From an uncultured Eubacteriales bacterium (GTDB taxonomy: Bacteria; Bacillota; Clostridia; Peptostreptococcales; Anaerovoracaceae), in assembly GCA_902766185.1 (NCBI GenBank), contig CACXCQ010000277.1, forward strand, positions 1 through 7,821: DNA of 7,821 nucleotides. The letters are read 5' to 3'. This document shows, one piece after another, positions 1 through 5,789 of this stretch (the first letter of the stretch is position 1; each line of letters opens with the position of its first letter). The notes under the pieces were generated by a model that had not been told where the DNA came from, searched no databases, and was given only the letters and a program-made list of their open reading frames with translations. The position numbers were made by a program, and so were the translations under genes.

Positions 1-1
1 C

Positions 2-463
2 CAGATGGTGTACGCCCTGAAGTATCTCCGGGGTGAGGAGCCTGATTTTGCGAAGGACACCTACGATGTCGAAGCGGTGCTCCCCTATGAACAGGAGATC
101 AAGAGGATCATCGTGAAGCGTCAGCTGGACGCCTGCGCGGATTGGAAAGCCCTGGGAGAGAGCCTGTCGGGGCAGTGCATCGAGGATTTTGATCCGGGAA
201 AATACCAGAGCGAATACATGGACGCGCCGAAGGAAGAGAAAAACGACACCTTCCTGGGGAAGTACGTCCTGGCGGCGCTTGCCCAGAAGAGCATGGTCAC
301 CAACAGGATATTCGCTTCCGGAAACACCCTCGCGGGAGTCAGCGTGGACTTCAAGAAAAAGGGCTTCAAGGGAATAAAGGACTTCGCGGCGCTGGCGGAG
401 GAGGCGGCTGACACCGCCGCCAACGAAGCACTCAACGATCTGATGGGAGGTGAGGGCAAATGA
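2..463 (+). CDS. C-terminal part of an unrecognised protein (5' end outside window)
   Basis: The reading frame is open from base 2 (a Gln codon before the Met at base 5) and ends in TGA at 461-463. The true start therefore probably lies left of the window and about 153 C-terminal residues are visible. They form a soluble, strongly charged, helix-rich sequence with no signal peptide or membrane segment. An acidic/lysine-rich middle part (GKYQSEYMDAPKEEKND) is followed by TFLGKYVLAALAQKSMVTNR and a Lys/Gly stretch (DFKKKGFKGIKDF), then an Ala/Glu-rich terminal helix (ALAEEAADTAANEAL). I recognise no family and assign no function. The stop overlaps the next start as ATGA, so the two genes are very likely co-transcribed and translationally coupled. 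Codon use matches the neighbouring genes. Confidence 0.8.
   Translation, partial: QMVYALKYLRGEEPDFAKDTYDVEAVLPYEQEIKRIIVKRQLDACADWKALGESLSGQCIEDFDPGKYQSEYMDAPKEEKNDTFLGKYVLAALAQKSMVTNRIFASGNTLAGVSVDFKKKGFKGIKDFAALAEEAADTAANEALNDLMGGEGK
445..453 (+). promoter_or_regulatory. Strong Shine-Dalgarno site inside the upstream coding end
   Basis: GGGAGGTGA contains an eight-base perfect match (GGAGGTGA) to the anti-Shine-Dalgarno end of 16S rRNA. It ends six bases before the ATG at 460, which fixes that start over the earlier out-of-frame ATG at 450. It lies within the last codons of the upstream gene. Confidence 0.85.
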
Positions 464-990
464 CAAAGCTGAGGCGTGTGGGCAATGCCTTTACCGGATT
501 TCTCATCGTGATCTGCGGACTGCTGTTCGCCCTTTTCCCGACGGAAAGCTACAAGTCCATCGTGACCATCCTGGGTCTTTCCCTGGTGATCTGGGGGATC
601 CGGGACTTCATCTACTACATCACCATGGCGAAACGCATGGTGGGAGGAAGGTCCGTGCTCTACCGGGCGGTGATCACCTTTGATGTGGGGCTGTTCACCC
701 TCTCGCTTACGGATGTCCCGCTGATCTACGTCATGCTGTATCTGGCGGGGATCCACCTGTTCTCCGGAGCCATCGACATGCTGCGGGCACGGGAGGCCAA
801 AGCGCAGGAAGGATCCTGGAAGATGCAGTTCATTCACGGACTGGTCAATGTGATCATGGCTGGCCTTTGCCTGGCGTTCATCGGCTCCACCGCCACCGCA
901 GTGGAGATCTACGCCATCGGGCTGATCTATTCCGGCATCATGCGGATCATCCAGGCTTTCCGGCGGACAGCCATCGTATATATCCAGTAA
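460..990 (+). CDS. HdeD/DUF308-family integral membrane protein
   Basis: A 176-aa, very hydrophobic protein with about six predicted membrane helices, roughly at residues 10-28, 33-55, 67-84, 87-107, 125-143 and 146-167. The paired-helix layout, with Gly-rich helices and short Arg/Lys loops (GIRDFIYY..., GIHLFSGAIDMLRA, GLIYSGIMRIIQAFR), is typical of the DUF308 family. That family includes E. coli HdeD, an inner-membrane protein linked to acid resistance; most members have no known biochemical activity. The repeated pattern G-[IL]-x-x-[IL]-x-[DR] after helices 2, 4 and 6 suggests three tandem two-helix units. The start is set by a near-perfect ribosome binding site at 445-453 and by ATGA overlap with the upstream gene. 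Its job here is not shown by the sequence; a physical link to the unknown upstream protein is possible. Confidence 0.8.
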   Translation: MTKLRRVGNAFTGFLIVICGLLFALFPTESYKSIVTILGLSLVIWGIRDFIYYITMAKRMVGGRSVLYRAVITFDVGLFTLSLTDVPLIYVMLYLAGIHLFSGAIDMLRAREAKAQEGSWKMQFIHGLVNVIMAGLCLAFIGSTATAVEIYAIGLIYSGIMRIIQAFRRTAIVYIQ

Positions 991-1036
991 AGGCAGGGCA
1001 GAAATACATTTCCGTTTCCCTTTTGGCGGCGGAGTA

Positions 1037-1045
1037 TGGTACAAT
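1037..1045 (+). promoter_or_regulatory. Extended -10 promoter for the STAS gene
   Basis: TGGTACAAT fits the extended -10 form TGnTAnAAT. A matching -35 box is poor: the 17-bp position, 1017-1022, reads TCCCTT. The extended TG element would have to compensate. Predicted transcription start is near 1052, giving a leader of about 57 nt before the ATG at 1109. It lies in the 118-bp gap after the HdeD-like gene, where I see no convincing terminator, so read-through from upstream is also possible. Confidence 0.55.
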
Positions 1046-1108
1046 AAACCGAAGTGTGAATATGGATACAGAAATTGATTTGAAATAGAGCAAGGAGGAA
1101 CGATCGAA

Positions 1109-1405
1109 ATGACTATCGATAAGGTGCAGAACGGTACATCGCTGAAGGTGAAGGTATCCGGCAGACTGGACACCACTACAGCTCCTCAGCTGGAAGATGA
1201 ACTGAAGTCATCCATTGAAGGCGTGGAGTCGCTGGAGCTGGATTTTTCGGACCTGGAATACATTTCTTCGGCGGGACTGCGGGTGCTGCTCTCCGCGCAG
1301 AAGACCATGAACACGCAGGGTCAGATGACCCTTACCGGAGTGAATGACACCATCATGGAGATCTTCGAGGTTACGGGATTCTCCGATATTCTGACGATCC
1401 AGTAG
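1109..1405 (+). CDS. STAS-domain anti-sigma-factor antagonist (SpoIIAA/RsbV-like)
   Basis: A 98-aa single-domain STAS protein, the usual length for this family. It has the expected order: an N-terminal beta strand pair (SLKVKVSGRLDTTTAPQLEDEL), the central LELDFSDLEYISSAGLRVLL motif, and a C-terminal TIMEIFEVTGFSDIL helix. In SpoIIAA/RsbV the equivalent loop carries the serine phosphorylated by the cognate HATPase kinase. Here the motif is I-S-S-A-G-L, and Ser54 is the likely acceptor. The usual Asp before it is replaced by Ser53, a variant I associate with clostridial antagonists. Translation starts at an ATG ten bases after AAGGAGG (1092-1098). Twelve residues around the phosphosite (EYISSAGLRVLL) are identical to the STAS domain of the next gene, so the two look like paralogues. 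Predicted role: an unphosphorylated partner-switching component that binds the HATPase. Confidence 0.9.
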   Translation: MTIDKVQNGTSLKVKVSGRLDTTTAPQLEDELKSSIEGVESLELDFSDLEYISSAGLRVLLSAQKTMNTQGQMTLTGVNDTIMEIFEVTGFSDILTIQ

Positions 1406-1415
1406 CAGGATGCCG

Positions 1416-1440
1416 GAGCCGGTTCCATGGGGACCGGCTC
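1416..1440 (+). terminator. GC-rich hairpin, possible attenuator or weak terminator
   Basis: GAGCCGGTTCC (1416-1426) pairs with GGGACCGGCTC (1430-1440) over 11 bp, including one G-U pair, around a three-base ATG loop. The following stretch (GGTTTGTCTG, then TCTTTT at 1456-1461) is T-rich but interrupted, so termination would be partial at best. The position, 11 bases after the STAS stop codon, suits differential expression of the antagonist over the downstream fusion protein. An mRNA-stabilising stem is the alternative. Confidence 0.5.
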
Positions 1441-1460
1441 GGTTTGTCTGATGGGTCTTT

Positions 1461-1470
1461 TGGTATACCA
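1461..1470. other. Perfect 10-bp palindrome upstream of the fusion gene
   Basis: TGGTATACCA is fully self-complementary and lies six bases before the GGAGG ribosome binding site (1477-1481). It could be an operator half, part of a weak TGnTATACC extended -10 element, or chance. Confidence 0.25.
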
Positions 1471-1489
1471 TCCAACGGAGGAACAAAAC

Positions 1490-3082
1490 ATGAATGAGGT
1501 CAGATGCACGAAACAGGATGGCCAGATGACGATCTTCCTGACCGGGCGGATCGATTCCGGCAACGCATCGCAGATCGAAAATGAGATCATGGGCATGACA
1601 GAGGGCTATGCCGGAAGCGAGCTTACGGTGGACACGGAGAAACTGGAGTACATCTCCAGCGCTGGACTGCGGGTGCTCCTGCGGCTGCGGAAGTCATTCT
1701 CCGGACTGCGGATCATCAACGCCAGCTCAGAGATCTATGAGATCCTGGAAATGACCGGATTTACCGATATGATGACGGTGGAGAAAGCATACCGGGTCGT
1801 ATCGATAGAAGGCTGTGAAATCATCGGACAGGGGGCCAACGGAACCGTTTACCGGATCGACGGGGATAATGTGGTGAAGGTGAACAACAACCCGGATGCG
1901 CTGGACGAGATCCAGAACGAACGGGAGCTTGCCCGCCTTGCCCTGGTTTTGGGCGTGCCCACAGCCATATCCTATGATGTGGTCAAAGTGGGTGACGGCT
2001 ACGGTTCGGTATTCGAGCTGCTGGACGCCAGATCCTTCTCGAAGATCCTCGCCACCCAGCCGGAAAAGATGGAATGGTGCGTGCAGGAATACGTGAATCT
2101 GCTGCGGATCATCCACGGGACTGTGGTTCCGGAGGGCAAACTGCCGGATATGCGGGAAACGGTCATGGATTGGGCGAGATTCATGCAGGATTATCTGCCC
2201 GGAGAGGCTGGCCAGAAGCTGCTGAAGCTGGTCCGTGACGTGCCCCGGAGCGATCACATGATCCACGGGGACTACCACACGAAAAACCTGGAGCTTACCG
2301 GAGATGAGGTGCTGATCATCGACATGGATACGCTGGCCACCGGACATCCGGTGTTTGAGCTTGCCTCCATGTACAACGCTTTCATCGGATTCAGCGAGTA
2401 CGACCATGATGTTGTCAAACGGTTCATGGGGATCGAACCGGACAGAGCGGCGGAGTTCTGGCACAGGTCTCTGGCGTTATATCTGGGCACGAACAACGAA
2501 AAAAGGATCAAAGCGGTGGAGGACAAAGCCAGGATCGTGGGCTATACCCGTCTGATCCGCAGATCCATCCGCAGGGGTGGTCTGGAGGATCCGGAGCGCA
2601 AGGCGGAGATCGAACTCTGGAAAAAAGAACTCATCGAGCTCCTGGAAAAAACGGACACCCTCACCTTCACCAGCAGTGAGATCGATCTGGAAGCGACGGT
2701 GGAGAACCTTCCGAAAGTCTTGGCCTTCGTGGAAAAGCATCTGGAGGGCACCAACTGCTCTCTGCGGGAGAGGATGCAGCTGGACGTGGCGGTGGAGGAG
2801 ATCTTCATCAACATCGCCAACTACGCGTACCGTCCGGAAACCGGCCGGGCCACTGTCCGGGTCGAGGTGGTGGAGGATCCGGTGGAGATCACCATCACGT
2901 TCATCGATCAGGGCGTTCCCTATGATCCTCTGGCGAAAGAGGATCCGGACGTGACGCTGAGCGCAGACAAGCGTAAGATCGGCGGGCTGGGCATATTCAT
3001 GGCGAAACAGTCCGTGGATGATATCCATTATGAATACTGGAAAGGCAGGAATATCCTGACGCTGAAGAAGGCTCTGTCCTGA
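1490..3082 (+). CDS. Three-domain signalling protein: STAS - APH-like phosphotransferase - RsbW/SpoIIAB-type HATPase
   Basis: A 530-aa cytosolic protein. The start at 1490 follows GGAGG (1477-1481) with 8-base spacing. An in-frame ATG at 1427 lies in the loop of a hairpin and has no ribosome site. Domain 1 (about 1-100) is STAS, with EYISSAGLRVLL and likely phosphoserine Ser57. Domain 2 (about 105-380) has the aminoglycoside/choline-kinase fold: Gly-rich loop GQGANGTVYRI (113-123), Lys130, the catalytic loop HGDYHTKN with Asp261 and Asn266, and metal-binding IIDMD with Asp278. All key residues are present. Domain 3 (about 395-530) is a GHKL anti-sigma kinase: N-box Glu437...Asn441, G1 box DQGVPYD (473-479), G2 box GGLGIFMAK (498-506). 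It thus fuses an antagonist, a second kinase and the switch kinase. The phosphotransferase substrate is unknown. It lies 84 bp after the lone STAS gene and is probably in the same operon. Confidence 0.92.
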   Translation: MNEVRCTKQDGQMTIFLTGRIDSGNASQIENEIMGMTEGYAGSELTVDTEKLEYISSAGLRVLLRLRKSFSGLRIINASSEIYEILEMTGFTDMMTVEKAYRVVSIEGCEIIGQGANGTVYRIDGDNVVKVNNNPDALDEIQNERELARLALVLGVPTAISYDVVKVGDGYGSVFELLDARSFSKILATQPEKMEWCVQEYVNLLRIIHGTVVPEGKLPDMRETVMDWARFMQDYLPGEAGQKLLKLVRDVPRSDHMIHGDYHTKNLELTGDEVLIIDMDTLATGHPVFELASMYNAFIGFSEYDHDVVKRFMGIEPDRAAEFWHRSLALYLGTNNEKRIKAVEDKARIVGYTRLIRRSIRRGGLEDPERKAEIELWKKELIELLEKTDTLTFTSSEIDLEATVENLPKVLAFVEKHLEGTNCSLRERMQLDVAVEEIFINIANYAYRPETGRATVRVEVVEDPVEITITFIDQGVPYDPLAKEDPDVTLSADKRKIGGLGIFMAKQSVDDIHYEYWKGRNILTLKKALS

Positions 3083-3089
3083 CTTTGCA

Positions 3090-3129
3090 ATAAAAAAGCT
3101 CCGGTCTGGATCAGATGAGGTCCAGCCGG
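3090..3129 (-). terminator. Rho-independent terminator of the HAD gene
   Basis: Read on the minus strand, CCGGCTGGA (3129-3121) pairs with TCCAG-A-CCGG (3110-3101) as nine pairs with one bulged A and a ten-base loop. AG and then CTTTTTTATT follow. The 5' arm and loop overlap the last codons and stop of the HAD gene. No T-run follows on the plus strand, so it is unlikely to terminate the convergent fusion gene. Confidence 0.75.
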
Positions 3130-3893
3130 GCGAGAACATCAGCGAGTCCATCCTGATGGATGGATCCGGTGGAGATGAAGCGGTCCTGGAGATGCCGGGG
3201 TGCTTCGCCCATAACGATACCGCGACCAACGGCCTCCAGCATCGGGAGGTCGTTTCCACTATCTCCGAAACCATAGGACTGTTCCCGGGTAAGATTCAGC
3301 TCCTTCAGGACGAGGTCCACGCCCGTTCCTTTGGAGTATCCCTTGAGGGTGAGTTCGATGTACTGGTACTCCGTGTACTCGATGCAGTCGAACCAGGGGG
3401 AGAGTTCCCGGGCGATCTGAGGGATGAGGCTCCGGTCTTCCGGATACGCCGTCAGCTTGGAGATCCTGCCGTCGAGCTCGGACAGGGTCCTGAGCCGTCC
3501 GTGATAAGCGTAGTTCATCTTTTGGATCTTGTCCCGGAAGCCCTCGGCGATGTAACTCGGATCGTAGTAGATGTAATCGGAATTGTTGATGAAAAAGGGA
3601 CACCTGTTTTTGTACAGGATGTCGACCACTTCGCCGCAGGCGGAGCCCAGAAGGGCGGCATCGGTGAGCACCCGGCCGTCGGCGTACACGTAGGTGCCGC
3701 AGCCGAACACACCGCCGCTGAAGGGCAGTTCGGTAACCTCGTCGGGAATGGAGGAGGCGCCTCTGCCGGTACAGAGCATCAGCAGATGACCGTTGCGGGC
3801 ACATCTGCGCAGAGCGTCGGCCGCGCTGTCGTAAACGCCGTAACCTTCCCGGTATATCGTTCCGTCGATGTCGAAGAATAAGACCTTTTTCAT
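3111..3893 (-). CDS. Cof-type HAD-superfamily phosphatase
   Basis: A 260-aa cytosolic hydrolase of the HAD superfamily with all four motifs. Motif I is FFDIDGT (nucleophile Asp8, acid/base Asp10). Motif II is LCTGR (Thr42). Motif III is Lys188 in KGYSKGTGVDLVL. Motif IV is GDSGND (Asp211, Asp215). The large C2-type cap between motifs II and III (about residues 80-185) and the total length fit the Cof/IIB subgroup, whose members dephosphorylate sugar phosphates, nucleotides or cofactors such as flavin or pyridoxal phosphates. The exact substrate cannot be read from sequence. The start is fixed by MKKVLFFDIDGT, since motif I sits at the N-terminus in this family. Upstream in-frame Met codons at 3923 and 3953 lie within or beyond the promoter. 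No Shine-Dalgarno site precedes the ATG. The gene interrupts the signalling cluster in the opposite direction and has its own promoter and terminator. Confidence 0.92.
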   Translation of the reverse strand: MKKVLFFDIDGTIYREGYGVYDSAADALRRCARNGHLLMLCTGRGASSIPDEVTELPFSGGVFGCGTYVYADGRVLTDAALLGSACGEVVDILYKNRCPFFINNSDYIYYDPSYIAEGFRDKIQKMNYAYHGRLRTLSELDGRISKLTAYPEDRSLIPQIARELSPWFDCIEYTEYQYIELTLKGYSKGTGVDLVLKELNLTREQSYGFGDSGNDLPMLEAVGRGIVMGEAPRHLQDRFISTGSIHQDGLADVLARLDLI

Positions 3894-3903
3894 AGTGCTT
3901 TTT

Positions 3904-3932
3904 ATTATACAGAAAACCCGCATTGATGACAA
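3904..3932 (-). promoter_or_regulatory. Strong sigma-A-type promoter for the HAD gene
   Basis: On the minus strand, TTGTCA (3932-3927; five of six bases of TTGACA) and a perfect TATAAT (3909-3904) are separated by 17 bp. The predicted transcription start (about 3896-3898) is only 3-5 bases before the ATG at 3893, which implies a near-leaderless mRNA. Confidence 0.8.
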
Positions 3933-3958
3933 GAAGGGCCGGAAGGGGGACATTCAAA

Positions 3959-3987
3959 TTGCGCCGGACCTGTTTTTGTGAGATAAT
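3959..3987 (+). promoter_or_regulatory. Promoter for the SpoIIE-type phosphatase gene
   Basis: TTGCGC (3959-3964) and an extended -10, TGaGATAAT (3979-3987), are spaced 17 bp apart between the -35 and -10 hexamers. Predicted start is near 3994, with a leader of about 32 nt containing AGGAG (4015-4019) six bases before the ATG at 4026. It is divergent from, and within 30 bp of, the HAD promoter. Confidence 0.6.
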
Positions 3988-4025
3988 CCGATTGAGATCA
4001 AATCCGCTCTGATCAGGAGTAACGT

Positions 4026-5783
4026 ATGTCAGGGAAAACAAAGGCGACAATTGAAAAGGGATTGAACAAACCATACGGCCGGCGTTCCATCAAGACCAAG
4101 TCGTTTGTTATTACTATGCTCCTGACCCTGGGCATCGGCGGAACGGTTCTGGTGGTGGGCTTCGTGCTGTATCTGGCCGGAATGTTCTATGAGTACAGCA
4201 TAAATGCCTGGAACATGGCCAACGCAGAGGCGGTGATTCTGGAAGACAGTGACGTGAGCGGCAAGTGCAACGAGATCATGGATCTGTACGACAGCTTCAC
4301 CGACGAAGAGCGGGGGGACGGCCAGTCCGAGGAGTATAAGAGCCAGTTTGATCCCGTTATCGATGATCAGTTTATCGCTATCAAGAAACGCATGCACCGG
4401 CTGAAGGAGCGGCACGGACCGCTGAACGCCTTTATCGTGGCCATCGACGAGGACCAGAACAAAATGATCTATCTCATCGATTCCGACCCCAATGAGGAAA
4501 CCTTCGTCCAGCCGGGCTACTGGGAGATATATACGCCGAAGCAGATCCAGATATTTGTCCACGGGAACAAGATATCCCGATGGGCGGAGCTGCTGGATCT
4601 GCAGGACAACGTGCAGGCCACCGTCACGAACATCGACCCGTATGGATGGCGCTGCACGGCTGCGTCCACCCTCTATACGTACGGCCGGTACACGGTCCTG
4701 ATCTGCGTCGACGAAAAGCTGGATAAGCTGTTCGCCGTCAGCTGGGTCTTCCTTCGCCAGTACTTCTTCGTGCTGCTGCTCGTCACGATAATTGCCTCGC
4801 TGATCGGCATGAGGTTGATCTACAGGCACATGGTGGCGCCCATAAACCGCATGGCAGAGGCGGCCAGAGAGTATGGCGAGAACAAGCAAAAGCTGGACAG
4901 CTCGAAGAAGTTCTTCGATGATCTGAACATCGAATCCGGAGATGAGATCGAGAACCTGGCCCAGACCATGAAGGGAATGGAGAAAGATCTGGCGGTCTAC
5001 ATGGATGATCTGACGAAGGTCACTGCGGAGAAGGAGAGGATCGCCACAGAGCTGACTCTTGCCAGTCAGATCCAGGAGAGCATGCTGCCGGAAACGAACC
5101 ATCCTTTCCCGGAGAGACCGGAATTCGATGTGTTCGCCTCCATGGAACCGGCGAGAGATGTGGGCGGCGATTTCTTTGATTATTATCTGATCGATGAGGA
5201 CCATCTGGCTGTGACCATCGCGGATGTTTCCGGCAAGGGTATCCCGGCGGCGCTGTTCATGATGGCATCGATGATCCTGCTGGAGAGCCGCATGAAGGAG
5301 GGTATGTCACCTGCCGAAACGCTGAAGGCCGTCAATGAGCAGATCTGCGAAAATGACAACCAGGATATGTTCGTCACGGTCTGGCTGGGGATCCTGGAGA
5401 TCTCTACCGGCCGGATCACCGCAGCCAACGCTGGTCACGAATACCCGATTCTGATACATGAGGACGGTCAGGCAGAGATGATCCGCGACAAGCACGGATT
5501 CGTACTCGGCGGTTTGCCCGGAATGAAGTATACAGATTACGAGCTGCAGCTGCGAAAGGGTGACAAGATTTTCGTCTACACCGATGGCGTGACGGAGGCC
5601 ACATCGGCGGACAAGGTGATGTTCGGCGCCGACCGTCTGATGGAGGCCTTGAACGAGGTCCCGGCAGGACAGTCTCCGCGCAAGACCATGAATCATGTGC
5701 ACGCTGCTGTGGATGAATTCGTCGGCGATGAAATGCAGTTCGACGACCTGACCATGCTGTGCCTGGAATACCACAAAGGCTGA
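4026..5783 (+). CDS. Membrane-anchored HAMP - SpoIIE/RsbU-type PP2C serine phosphatase
   Basis: A 585-aa sensor phosphatase. A short basic cytoplasmic N-terminus is followed by membrane helix 1 (about 26-52). An extracytoplasmic sensor region (about 53-238, not assigned to a family) and membrane helix 2 (about 240-266) come next. A HAMP linker (about 267-322) shows the typical Pro272 and GDEIENLAQTMKGM end, and a short coiled coil links it to the SpoIIE-type PP2C domain (about 343-583). PP2C motifs are intact: EPARDVGGDFFDYY (Asp382, Asp385), ADVSGKGIPAALFM (Asp400), VYTDGVTEA (Asp520) and QFDDLTML (Asp573/574), giving the acidic metal site. By family knowledge such enzymes dephosphorylate the STAS antagonist and so release the partner-switch. 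Likely substrates are the STAS protein at 1109 and/or the STAS domain at 1490. AGGAG at 4015-4019 sets the start. The downstream gene follows after six bases. Confidence 0.93.
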   Translation: MSGKTKATIEKGLNKPYGRRSIKTKSFVITMLLTLGIGGTVLVVGFVLYLAGMFYEYSINAWNMANAEAVILEDSDVSGKCNEIMDLYDSFTDEERGDGQSEEYKSQFDPVIDDQFIAIKKRMHRLKERHGPLNAFIVAIDEDQNKMIYLIDSDPNEETFVQPGYWEIYTPKQIQIFVHGNKISRWAELLDLQDNVQATVTNIDPYGWRCTAASTLYTYGRYTVLICVDEKLDKLFAVSWVFLRQYFFVLLLVTIIASLIGMRLIYRHMVAPINRMAEAAREYGENKQKLDSSKKFFDDLNIESGDEIENLAQTMKGMEKDLAVYMDDLTKVTAEKERIATELTLASQIQESMLPETNHPFPERPEFDVFASMEPARDVGGDFFDYYLIDEDHLAVTIADVSGKGIPAALFMMASMILLESRMKEGMSPAETLKAVNEQICENDNQDMFVTVWLGILEISTGRITAANAGHEYPILIHEDGQAEMIRDKHGFVLGGLPGMKYTDYELQLRKGDKIFVYTDGVTEATSADKVMFGADRLMEALNEVPAGQSPRKTMNHVHAAVDEFVGDEMQFDDLTMLCLEYHKG

Positions 5784-5789
5784 GAGACC

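Noticed and set aside
1427..1489. Upstream in-frame ATG at 1427 as start of the STAS-kinase-HATPase protein
   Set aside because: It lies in a hairpin loop without a ribosome site, and the extra 21 residues precede the natural start of the STAS fold.
4029..5204. Long minus-strand open frame (391 codons) opposite the phosphatase gene
   Set aside because: It is an antisense shadow: the plus-strand frame has complete HAMP and PP2C motifs and a ribosome site. The same applies to the antisense frames at 121-1176, 1727-2464, 2477-3274 and 5307-6365.
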